In this document: positions 52,844 through 63,269 of the stretch, one piece after another | How the letters are laid out: every line of letters starts with the position of its first letter | How positions within the stretch are numbered: the stretch's first letter is position 1 | Assembly (NCBI GenBank): GCA_959347315.1 | Contig: OY365806.1 | Coordinates: 58,633,154-58,697,153 of the forward strand | From: Bimastos eiseni | Lineage: Eukaryota; Annelida; Clitellata; Crassiclitellata; Lumbricidae | DNA length: 64,000 nt | Direction: 5' to 3' | The notes under the pieces: model-generated | Databases searched by the model: none | Told to the model about the DNA's origin: nothing | The model's input: the letters and a program-made list of their open reading frames with translations, nothing else | Translations under genes and position numbers: made by a program

Positions 52844-53104
52844 CAGAGGTGTAACAAAGTTTTTAAACGTGGGGGGCATATTTTCAAAAATATTGCCCTC
52901 CACTTTTTGAATGTTGCCCCTCCCAGAAATTTGAAAAATGGGGGCACGAATTATCTTACCAAAATTCATCTTAAAAAGCCATTAGAGAAACATAAAAACG
53001 AACCGATTTGGGGGGAGCACGTGGGGGCACTGAGCACTAAAACTGGGGGGCTTTGCCACAGTTTTAAAACTGGGGGCCCCTAACCCCCGCTTATTACACC
53101 TCTG
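52844..53104. mobile_element. Short hAT-like MITE, TIR CAGAGGTGTAA
   Basis: 11-bp perfect inverted ends (CAGAGGTGTAA ... TTACACCTCTG) flanked by a perfect 8-bp duplication CCTTAAGC (52836-52843, 53105-53112). The body is rich in GGGGG/CCCCC runs. 261 bp, no coding capacity. Confidence 0.9.
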
Positions 53105-53248
53105 CCTTAAGCCTACATTAACCCTGACCCTATCCCTATAGCATATACCTAACCTTAAACTATAGGGAATTTTACAAATTGCCTAAAAAGCAGGCATTTT
53201 ACTAAATGCCTTGTTTTATACACATTGCCTGTGACAATTACCTATAAT

Positions 53249-53312
53249 ATATCGGAGATGATAAACGTCAGACATATTATGTCCTGTGTCGGACGTTTGT
53301 CATCTCCGATAT
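53249..53312. repeat. Imperfect hairpin, about 64 nt
   Basis: ATATCGGAGATGATAAACGT pairs with ACGTTTGTCATCTCCGATAT through one G-U type mismatch and a loop of about 20 nt. The size suits a microRNA precursor, but a palindromic repeat is equally possible. Confidence 0.6.
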
Positions 53313-53714
53313 GACAATCAGCTGCGGAAGAATCCTTTGGTCATTTTGGTGTAAATGTGACGTACGCTGGGTAAGGTTTAACCCTGACATCAAAATCATG
53401 TCGTTCGATTTTGAATGTAATTATAATTTATGTTATGCCCATGACATGCATTTAAATATTTACAACGATTATAATCATAAGCAAATAGAAATAACATGAA
53501 ATGAACTTTTGCAATGCAATCCATGCTCATTCCAGTTCAGCTATATTTTAATAAGCTATGAATTAGACTCCTTTTAGTTCAGTAGATGTTGCTCCAAAAA
53601 TAGTATTAAAATAATTTATAATGTTTATCCCAATGTGCGGAAATTAACAATATAAAGTGGAAAATACATTTTAAAGTTGCTTTAATCGCCTTAGTCATTG
53701 CAATCATTACAGTC

Positions 53715-53935
53715 GTGTGGCATGGATTGGTCAGAGCGGTCGGCCCGTAACGCTCAGTATATGCGCTGAGTGTGCGGGTTCGATCCTCGTCCGAGGAGTA
53801 TAAGGATCTTTGAGCAAATCCTTCGCGCACAATTGCTCTGCAGTACAACTGCAATTGCGCCGTCGAGACGTGTGCACTTCTGAGCAAAAGATGTTGGAAA
53901 AAGGGCGATATCAAATTTCAAGAATTTCAGTTTCA
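53715..53935 (+). mobile_element. tRNA-derived SINE with intact A and B boxes
   Basis: A box GATTGGTCAGAGCGG (about 53,725-53,739) and B box GGGTTCGATCC (53,776-53,786). The body CAGTACAACTGCAATTGCGC and GTGTGCACTTCTGAGC is shared with 19.1 and 56.4 kb. It is not a functional tRNA gene: no full cloverleaf, and it continues into the shared body. Confidence 0.8.
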
Positions 53936-54179
53936 ATCGGGCAATCATTTGGCATGAAATATTCATTTGTGAATCATAAATTGCATTTGTTGATCTCTTC
54001 AATTAACGCTCTTGATTGACGCGATCCGTTTGAAAATTGCAATGTAGTTCAGCAGAGGTGGACAGAGGTCATCCTTGGGCAGTTAAGGTAAAGGTAATTG
54101 TCAAGGTCAGGTCCAGTAGACTGTAACCGTTGTCGCTTCTTGCAGTCTGAATCCTGTACAGTCGATTGGCCAGGCCAAT

Positions 54180-54453
54180 ACGATGACAATGATGATGACG
54201 TTTGATGATGGCGCTGACAATCATGGTGATAATAATAATTATCATTAAAAGAATTTATGTATAGCCCCTCTTCAAGGTGACAACTTAGATGACTATGATG
54301 ATGATAGACAGGGAGTGAAGGAGAAGTATAAGAGCTATAGTCATGATAATGATAATGACGATGACGATGACTACGACGACGATGATGATAATGATGACAA
54401 CCGTTTTTATGCAACGATGATAATATCAAGGATCTTTTGATGACGACGATAGC

Positions 54454-54494
<41 letters not shown>

Positions 54495-54600
54495 CGATGA
54501 TGGTGATGATGATGATGGTGATGGTGATTTGTGACGGTGACGATGATGATAATAATGATAATAATAATAAAAATAATAATAATAATAATAAATATTGATA
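54180..54600. repeat. (GAT)n array grading into (ATA)n
   Basis: GATGATGAT runs interrupted by GAC and GGT, ending in AATAATAAT. Confidence 0.9.
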
Positions 54601-55499
54601 ACAATAATGATGACAGCGGTGACGACGACTCTCCTAAAATGATGAAGTATGACTAAGACAACCTCTTCTGTACACAGTCTGACCTAGACCATCGATGGTC
54701 TATATATATAGTCCCCAGTATTGTAATAATACAACAACGACTGAATGGTAACAGGTGTAATTGGGCGCGTGTCATCAATACGACGTCGGTCGTCAGCTGC
54801 TGTTTTAATCCCCCCATCCCACTCCTTCACCTTTTCTCCTCACCACGTCTCTCCTCCATCGCGGCCCTAACCCAATCCCTCCTCTCTCCCTCCCTACTTT
54901 CTCCCTCCGTCTGAGCCAGAGGCCGTGGGAGCCCGATGCAGGCCCCTCGAGTGACGAGAATACGTCTATGGCGGCCGCATGGTTGCACACCTGCATGCAA
55001 ATGAACATAGGGAGACGTTTGCCTGGCGGAGGAGGGGTGCTAGAGGGAGATAGAGAGACGGGGGTGAACGACGCCCTGTGCCCTGTGTCTCTGTGGTAGC
55101 CCGATGACAATGGAACGCGGTGTCACATAAAGACTTTGTCTCGGGAATAGCCCTGGGGTTCGCGTGCACCAATGGACCGTGGGGAGTTAGGGTGGCGCTG
55201 AGGAGCGCGGGTGGCCCTGAGTGGCCGAGAACTAGGCAGTAGCATCGACTCAACGGCTTCTTTCTTCTCCGAGAATTTCACTGAACGAAGGAAAGCCTTT
55301 ACAAATCATTTGCCGTGGAAAATTTTGTCTCCCACTTGATCTGGTTCCGCCATCCACATCAAGGATGCACCAACTATACGTAGAAAAATATTGGAATCGT
55401 GATTGCAATTACGACCATTTATAGAGCGCCGTCAATAGCATGCTACTTCTAGGGCGCTTTAAAGGAGCATTCGCTGTCAGCGCAAATTAAAAAATTAAA

Positions 55500-55765
55500 A
55501 CGATGATGAATGCGATGATGACGACGACGACGACTACGACGGCGAAGATGACAATGACGACGACGATGACGAAGACGATGACGATAACCGTGACGACGAC
55601 GGTGACGATGACGATGATGATGATGATAATGACGATGATGATAATGATGATGACGACGATGATGACGACGACGACGACGATGATGATAATGATGATGATG
55701 ACGTTGATGATGACGATGACGACGATGACGATGCTGACGTAGATGATGATGATGATGCAATGAAT
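55500..55765. repeat. (GAT/GAC)n array
   Basis: Near-continuous GAT and GAC triplets over about 260 bp. A retroposon-like tail lies just upstream at 55,397-55,435 (see 29,830). Confidence 0.9.
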
Positions 55766-56196
55766 GAATGGAACGCATGCTAAACCAACACATTGTGATC
55801 GCGTTGATCCGTTCAGTGTGTAAAGGACGACATTGTATCTCAAATGTAATCATGAAGTCATTTTCCGTATTAGATAGCAAGCGGTCATATTCCTCGTAAT
55901 TATTATTCTAGTAAGGATGCAACTGGTGTCAGTTACCAGCAAAAAGCCACGCCCCACGGTCACTCCCCAAGACCAGGTACACTCAGACCATATAATATTA
56001 TATTATATACTAACAACTATAGTAAATTACAGGTATACAGTCTTGCAATTGTTCTCGTCTTTCTACTTTCCGGCACCGTAAGAAGGCGTAGTGGAATATA
56101 GTTGTAGGGAATATACATTTCTGCTTCAGCGCACTAAATTTTCCACCACCTATTTCCAGCAGACAGCAACCAGTGCGCATAATTTCTTAAGGTGAC

Positions 56197-56248
56197 ATGT
56201 AATGTTATGTTATTCTATGTTATGTTATTCTATGTTATGTTATGTATT
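56197..56248. repeat. (ATGTT)n-type repeat
   Basis: ATGTTATGTTATTCT units in tandem. Confidence 0.75.
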
Positions 56249-56299
56249 GGGAATCTGAACCAAGAGCCACGAAACGCACAGTTCTGACTCTGACTTATC

Positions 56300-56545
56300 A
56301 ATTCAATACAATACAATGCAACACAATGCAATACAATACAGTACAGCTGCCTTTGCTATCGCCTTTTGCTTAAGTTTCCCAGAACTCGGAAGCGCACACG
56401 TCTCGCCGTCACAATTGCAGTTATGTAGCAGAGCAATTATTGTACACGCGAAGAACTTGCTATAGGTCCTTATATACACCAACTGCCTCGAACCCGTAGC
56501 CCTGCTCATCGCGTTACAGACTCTGATCAAAGGGTCGTCGTACAG
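56300..56545 (-). mobile_element. tRNA-derived SINE, minus strand
   Basis: On the minus strand: A-box-like GATCAGAGTCTGTAACG, B box GGGTTCGAGGC, body CATAACTGCAATTGTGACG and GTGTGCGCTTCCGAG, then a (TATTG)n tail. Same family as 53.7 kb. Confidence 0.75.
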
Positions 56546-57503
56546 TACAAGTCATTGGTAAAACTGGATCATCGCTCGACTTCTCTTTATGAAAAAAAAA
56601 AATTAAGAGCTATGACAAATGGAAATCGGTAAGGTTGATAAATATTAGGTTCAGTTCCGGGTCAAGATGCAATGCATGCCGGGTAGGTATACGTCGCCAC
56701 TATGCATGTTCGGTGTGATAAATTGAAGCGGCGTAAACAGGATGTTGAGAATAGGAGAGTGGTTGGAAAGAACTGTTGCATAAGTTATATCCTTTGTCTG
56801 TACGGAGTGCAACGCTGTTTGCAAGAGGTGCAAGATTACTGAGCTAATTAACTAATAAGTATACAATGTCATTGTTTTACTACAAGTATATTGATTCGAA
56901 CGGGATCGCGGACATGATCGGGTAAGACGAAGAGAAAGCACGATAATGAAGTTGCAGATTGAGTGGAATAATAACATAGAGAAAATTAAGGATTGGAGTG
57001 ACATAGTGAAGATTGTGAATATTTCGCTGATAGCTTAGGTTAGTGAGTTTTAATGAGCGGCAGGCGTTTGATTTGGTTGGATTCGAGGCCAGAGAGAGAA
57101 GGAGACAGACAGACAGACAGACAGACAGATAGACTTTAGAAGTACTGCAGGTTGTGTGAAACATTGCTATGGATGAGATCATTAACAGGTGCAAACGCGT
57201 AGGCATATTTTATGTATAATTATATGTGTATATATATATTATATATAGAGAGAGAGCGATCATAGGTGTACATATAGTACGCCTATGTTGAATTCCGATT
57301 GGACTCAATCTATAATTTGACTTCAAAGTGTTTACGTTCATCATAGTTCAATCTGAAATTACGTAGATGCCATCATTGGCTGAAGTGAGATTGACGCTAA
57401 GCAGATTTGCACGCAGACGAAACCGATGCCAATAGTGAATGAATTATATTATTAGATAGGTTGCTAACTGCGACATTGACAACCTCAGCAACACTCTCGG
57501 CAA

Positions 57504-57545
<42 letters not shown>

Positions 57546-58410
57546 TATTCGTCAGCGCTGGAGTCCCACCACGTGCACCCCTTTCACTTGCTCCCTCGCC
57601 ATCGTTCTCTCCTCCGTTCGTTTTTGCCTATATATTCAGGTGTGCATTCTTGTCAAGACAGCGTTCTTCTCTTAATATCCGGTCAGTCGGCGACAGGTAC
57701 ACATGTCCGAGGCATCCTCCTGCTCCGCTGAACTCACGCAGGCACGTCATGTGAAATATAAAGTCCAATTTCCTGGAATGTTTCAACGGAAACGGGTGTC
57801 AAGCAGACGCCGCTGCTTTAACGTAATCGCTTCCTACGTCTGCCACTAAACAGCCATCGAAAAAGAGCACACGAAGCACGTGTGTGCATGCAGACAAACA
57901 CACGGACAGAAGGAGAGACATACATATATATACATGCATAAATAGAAACATGTATGCATACATTCACACATACAGATATACGGACTAACAAGTACGCGCA
58001 CGCACATAATATTATAGACACGCAGACGAATGGAAACATAACATTCACACATAAACGCTCATGCATGCAGACAAACACATGGATAAGTTAATAGACGAAC
58101 ACACGCACACGGACAGATAAGCAGACAGATAGATTCAATCACAAACAGGTGAGCACAATGAAGCACACGAAGCTGCATGGTGGAGTTAACTATAGACACG
58201 ATAAGAAAGTGATCAACGCACAATAATTACTCAGAGATAACATTCAGACACGGAGCAAATAGAGTGAACGGCAGAAAGACAAAAAGAGGACCAGTAGAAT
58301 AGTTTTATGTAGGTTGAATGGTGGTCAGTGAAGGAAGTTCGAGGAGTAGAGAACTGCGAAAATCGGAGGAAAAAGACAGACAAACAGACACACTTACATA
58401 CACACGGTTT

Positions 58411-58454
<44 letters not shown>

Positions 58455-58497
58455 GACAGACAGACAGAGGTAGAAAGGCAGAAGGAAGAGATTAAAA

Positions 58498-58548
58498 GTG
58501 TGTGTGTGTGTGTGTGTGTGCGTGTGTGTGTGTGTGTTTGTGTGTGTA
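58498..58548. repeat. (GT)n microsatellite
   Basis: About 25 GT units with two interruptions, next to a (GACA)n run. Confidence 0.9.
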
Positions 58549-60213
58549 ACATAACAATTAACAAAAAGACAAAAGAGACCGAATCGTCTCCTAAGAAGAA
58601 GGACTGTTTGCAAACTAGACCTCTTCACATTAGATATACTGTTGTGAGACAGACTGACATTGCCTGGCAGCCTTCCTCGTCGTCGTCGTCGTCGTCGTCT
58701 GTAACGAGAACCTTCTTGTCGGCTGAAACGCCAGCCGCTCTCAGCCGACTCCCACAGAGGCTTTGTTCTGGCAGCTTGGTTGAGCGGCCAGGCTGTTCCC
58801 GGCAAGTGACACGTGTGTCACGGACCTGTGCTTATAACGGTACAGATCGGTCTCTCTCCACTTTTCCCTTCGTCACGCATCTGCTCTGCTCAACCCTCCC
58901 TCCGTCCACGCATGCGCACACACGCGCGTGCAACGGTCGAAAGAAGCAGATGTAAAGGCACGTCAAACAACGTCATTGTCTGAAGTTGTCTTTCAGACGA
59001 CGATGGTTAACTGCGCTGATAGTTGGGCCAAACAAATGAATGACGTATCATCAGTAGACGACTGCTGCACTGACTTAGAAGCTGACGAGACACCTGGCGA
59101 GCGAACCGATTAATAGAAACGTACGGGAGCACTGAACAATACACGAATTAAACCGGAACACTATGCCATTACTATATTGTTCTGTCACTTCGTCGTCTGT
59201 CAAATTAAGTGCAATACCGTTACGTAGAATGTAGGGAAGGGCAGCCGAGGAAATGGAAGTTGCTCGTATGGGAAAACTAAGAAGACAGAAGCAGAGAAAT
59301 AATGCATGGCTTTTCTAGTTTGAATATATAGACCGTTGTATGGGATACACGGGATGCGTCTTGCTTACGTACTCAGCCTACTCAGGTGAGGAGAGGATGT
59401 AAAAACCAGATTTTTAAGTGCCGCTATCGAGATGTCAATCCTCAGACGTTTTGAAGGCCGCGATAGCAATTATGAGCCATTAAGACGGACGCAGTCAGAA
59501 TCTGCGAGGTCTACGAACATAGAAAGTGGAAGGGACAAAAGTAATGAAAGTCAGAATAAGAAATGATTAGCGAGAGAAAATTTCACATGGTTAACTTACT
59601 TGAAGAAACAGAGGAATGATTCTTAACATGAGAATATAAGCTTCAGGAAAACGACAATCAGAAGGTGGAGGGTAAGTGAAATGTGAAGGAAGGAAAGTGA
59701 AATGTGAAGGAATGGAGAGACTCTCTATTACATACTTCTCATTTAGTGAACGTACATGACTAATTTTTCTGCAGAAACGTGACAGAAAATAGAAAAAAGA
59801 ATACTAAGAAGGAGCGAAAAGGAAATTGAGAAGATGGTGCACGATGGCAGTAAGGAGAATAGCTACCATTATCACAATTGGTTTCAGGATTGAGCTAAAA
59901 TTGGGCTTATATATGTATATTTTAAAAAAATCTTAGCTCTGCCCAATACGTAAAGTCAGTCTTCAGTACCCAGACGTAGGCCTATAATTATCATCATTCA
60001 ACAAATTCGTCTAATTATCTCTCTGTATACCACAAAACAAGCAGCATATAATCTCGAGCATCTTGCTTTTTCAATCAATGGATTTTGTTCTTGAAACTCT
60101 CTAATTGCGTTCGTTCGATCTGTTCAGACGCTTATGTCAATTTTCTCTCTCACCTCTTTCAAAGCTCTGAACGCTTTGATAGAGGTGATAAAAAATTACA
60201 TAAGCGACTGACC

Positions 60214-60280
60214 AACGACACACTAAGAATCAAGCTGAAAACTGTATCATAGTTTTCAGCTTGATTCTTAGTGTGTCGTT
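60214..60280. repeat. Perfect 30-bp hairpin, 7-nt loop
   Basis: Arms 60214-60243 and 60251-60280 are exact reverse complements (AACGACACACTAAG... against ...CTTAGTGTGTCGTT). The loop is GTATCAT. No flanking transposon features were seen. Confidence 0.9.
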
Positions 60281-60562
60281 ATTTTTTAACATTTTTGCGA
60301 GAAAACTGAGTAACGGCTGGTAAAAAAATAAGGCGCTCGTTAAATTCTGCGTACATGTATATAGGCCTATTGGTATCCTTTCATCTGATCCGGGTTTCCT
60401 CCGCCAACTCTGACCATGGTTCCATCCGTAAACTCTTATCATGGTTCCATCCGTAAACTCTGATCATGGTTCCACCTGTAGACTCTGGTTGATTGAATGG
60501 TTGATTCTTTGATTTCTGCGTGCATGTGGCATGACCTCGCCACTGTATATGTAGGTCCTATA

Positions 60563-61188
60563 CAGGATGGCTCAATAAAAAAAATACCCCACCTGAAGAA
60601 ATGCAATTTCTCAACAACCGATGGAGATATCTTTAGCAAACCTACTGCAGTGACTTGATTGACAAAGATTAATGACCACCAAACTCACCAGACCCAATTA
60701 TCACGTCTGGGGAGCTATGCCTGAGCGCTACAAGACATTTCATCCCAAGTCAACGAACATCGAAGAGCTTAAGAAAGTCTTGCAGTTAATGTGGACCTAG
60801 GCCTAGCTGCCGCAGGACTCAATCAACAAAGAAACACTGAGCTTCACAAAAAGAGTTCGAGCTTGTGTGAACGTTGCGGGCAGACACTTCGAACATGCTT
60901 TGAGATATACTGCTTAGCACATCTTTGAATTTGCAATTAACGGTCGTGTTATTTGACATTGAAAATTACAAATGCCTGTCGATTTTTCTGCGTAATTGTG
61001 AAAATACGAAATATTAATTTGAGACAGCTTTAATATTTGAGACAGTGAAAGTTTTTCACTTAAATTTTCAGGGATTGTTCGAAAATCTTTCGTCTGTAAA
61101 TCTTAAAAGTTTGGTAAAGATATCTCCATCGATTGCTGAGAAATTGCATTTCTTCTACATGGTGGAGTATTTTTATTGAGCCACCCTG
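60563..61188 (+). mobile_element. Mariner element, internally deleted
   Basis: Inverted ends CAGGATGGCTCAATAAAAA and (reverse of right) CAGGGTGGCTCAATAAAAA, similar for about 80 bp and flanked by TA. The interior retains only the C-terminal part of a mariner transposase. Confidence 0.88.
60674..60905 (+). pseudogene. Mariner transposase remnant
   Basis: YHVWGAMPERYK and NIEELKKVLQLMW, then pieces matching INK...F.KR(V/L)RACV..(A/G)G.HFEH in other frames: the end of a mariner transposase. A deletion removes residues around NSPD..LDY, and there are stops and frameshifts. Confidence 0.8.
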
Positions 61189-61390
61189 TATACATATTGT
61201 CGGTGACTTCGCTAAGTCATCTGAGTACCAAGTATACTTCTTGCTAAATGACATCTGTATCTTTCCATTCTTAATTATATTCAACATCATTTAGGCTGGC
61301 ATATAGTGAGCACTGTTGATTTTTCCAAGTGGGTTTTCATAAATGTGTTATATATTTGCAGACTGTTGCCATGTATTAGAGCGTATATAT

Positions 61391-61464
61391 ACGAATTTCG
61401 AAGGGAGTCACTTATAATATTATATATATATATAATATTATAAGTGATTCCCTTCGAAATTCGT
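61391..61464. repeat. Near-perfect 37-bp palindrome
   Basis: ACGAATTTCGAAGGG... (61391-61427) is followed directly by its reverse complement (61428-61464) with one G-T mismatch and a TA-rich centre. Confidence 0.85.
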
Positions 61465-61798
61465 AATCGCTGAACCACGGACGATGGATTACAGCAGCAG
61501 CCTGTGATGATTCACATTGGACACCGAGAGTGGAGCAAATGCGCCTGATCTCGATAGTGATGCTAGGTTTTCAAATGTATCGTTTATCTTAATTACTTTA
61601 ATATTGGAATTTATTTTAAGATAATCTCAGTTCATTGCTATAGCGACGTCATATATGTGATGACAAATCGGTGATATGTTATTAGATAAAACAATTTAAA
61701 TGTCAGACCAAACGGCAAAACACTGGCTAATTACGCCATCGGAAACATGTGAACTATCGTAAAGGCAATAACAATCAATCGATTGTCATTTCCGTGAT

Positions 61799-62600
61799 CC
61801 GACAAAAGAGAGCCCGACAAAAGAGTGTCCGACAAAAGAGAGCGCGACAAAAGAACACGCATCTGACGCGTTTGGCTCTCTTGTGGGTACCACGACAATT
61901 CGTTTACAGACATTTCTTCTACCACACTTCGTCTTAGCAGGAACAGAACTGACGAAAAGAATTCTGTTAAAATAGATAGATGAAAAGTGTACATGTTAAC
62001 TGGAAGCTGGATCGATTAAAATTAATTATGTAAGACTTGAACTGGATTGATGAAAGTAAAGCCTTTTAAGAAAACGGGAATGCATCAATCCAACTTCAAG
62101 TGAGATAGAATTCTATTCACCAATCCAGCTTCTAGTTAAACATACAGCCTTTAATCAATGTATGCCCTCTAGTTCAAGTCTTGTCTTGACCCTAGCTTCC
62201 ATTTAGGCAGAAACATATAATCGCTCCCGCTCCCACTCAAACTGAATTATTTTCATCAATCCAGCTTCTATACAATATTGCTTACATCAATCCAGCTCTT
62301 TATTTAAATATAAATCTTTTCATCATTCCCCCTTCTATTTAGGCTGAAACCTTTTTATCATTCTCGTTTCTATTTAAACTACATCCCGTACACCAATCCA
62401 GCTTCTAATTAGATAGAATTCTGTTCATCTACCCAGCTACTAAGGCAAATAAAACTCGCGTTAGATACTTGTTCGGCGCCCTTATGTCGGGCGTTCATTT
62501 ATCGGGCGCTCTTTTGTCGACGCTCGTTGGTCGGGCGTTCTTTTGTAGGCGCTCTTTTGTCGCGCCCTTTTGTCGGGTTCCTGTGTCGGGCGCTCTTTTG
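61799..62600. mobile_element. Element with inverted GACAAAAGAGCGC arrays
   Basis: The left array (61,799-61,855) has four units of about 15 bp, GACAAAAGAGMGC-like. The right array (62,474-62,600) has about eight units of the reverse complement, GGGCGCTCTTTTGTC. Between them is a diverged tandem repeat of about 45 bp (62,080-62,450; ATCAATCCAGCTTCTA). It looks like a non-autonomous DNA transposon with multi-unit inverted ends. No clear target duplication. Confidence 0.6.
62080..62450. repeat. Diverged tandem repeat, about 45-bp unit
   Basis: CAATCCAGCTTCTA recurs about every 40-60 bp with AAACT/AAATA spacers. Reverse-oriented relatives occur at 62,005-62,055 (AAGCTGGAT, GAACTGGATTGATGA). Confidence 0.65.
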
Positions 62601-63269
62601 CCTGGGAGCCATTGTACAGGAATGTTTTAAACTATAGGCAAGAGGGTGCCAAAGGAAGATAATCGCAATGTATTTACATTTATTCACATTAGCTAATACA
62701 GTTTTTAGATACAGATTACACAAACACGTAGATATATATATATATAAACACGCCACTTATCATACCATGTATGCTGCATGCCGTGTCTTCTAATCTATTT
62801 ATATTCATATTTTCTATTTTATATCAACTTTAATGTCTTGTAAACAAAAGCGCGCAATGAGCAGTTCGTTGACATAAAGAATTATCTTACTTACTTAGAT
62901 ATATACACCACTTATCATACCATATGTTATTTACTGTCATGTATCATACCAGTGATACCATATGCCGAATATGATCTCCGGAGCCGAATGACCTCACCGT
63001 CTGGTCGTATGTCATGTCAGCCGCACCAGCTGCTCAGTCATCGTCATCTTCATCGTCATCGTCAGCGCTCTCTTCTACCGTCTTCGATGCCCATACATCG
63101 TAATTTAATGTCACGCGTAATCGTTGCCATTTTCACTGCGTGCAGGGTCTGTATATATATATCATATATATATATGCAGAGCATCGGTTACGGCACCAGT
63201 CTCTTTATCTCTTCATGACTGTTGACAACAGAAACCATCGTTTCATTCCATAGAACGTTCAGCTATATA

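Larger units (their letters stand above)
53936..56299. other. Simple-repeat-rich intergenic sequence
   Basis: GAT/GAC arrays (about 54,180-54,600 and 55,500-55,765) and a GC-richer block (54,800-55,260). Open frames of Met-Thr-, His- or Val-Ile-type composition are translations of the repeats. Confidence 0.6.
56546..60560. other. Intergenic with many microsatellites
   Basis: Repeats: (ACAG)n at 57,107-57,131, (ATC)n(AGC)n at 57,505-57,545, (GACA)n at 58,420-58,470, (GT)n at 58,498-58,548, (CGT)n at 58,677-58,700. Short open frames here have no recognisable family. 59,130-60,200 shows nothing notable. Confidence 0.55.

Noticed and set aside
53715..53790. Functional tRNA gene
   Set aside because: A and B boxes are good but no full cloverleaf forms and the sequence runs into a SINE body shared with two other loci.
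54805..55253. Pro/Arg-rich minus-strand frames in a GC-richer block
   Set aside because: Two overlapping frames with no recognisable domain; probably compositional.
55449..55880. His-, Ile/Val- and Met/Thr-rich open frames on both strands
   Set aside because: All are translations of the GAT/GAC array.
58305..59113. Open frames around the GACA/GT repeats
   Set aside because: They begin or run through microsatellites and show no family features.
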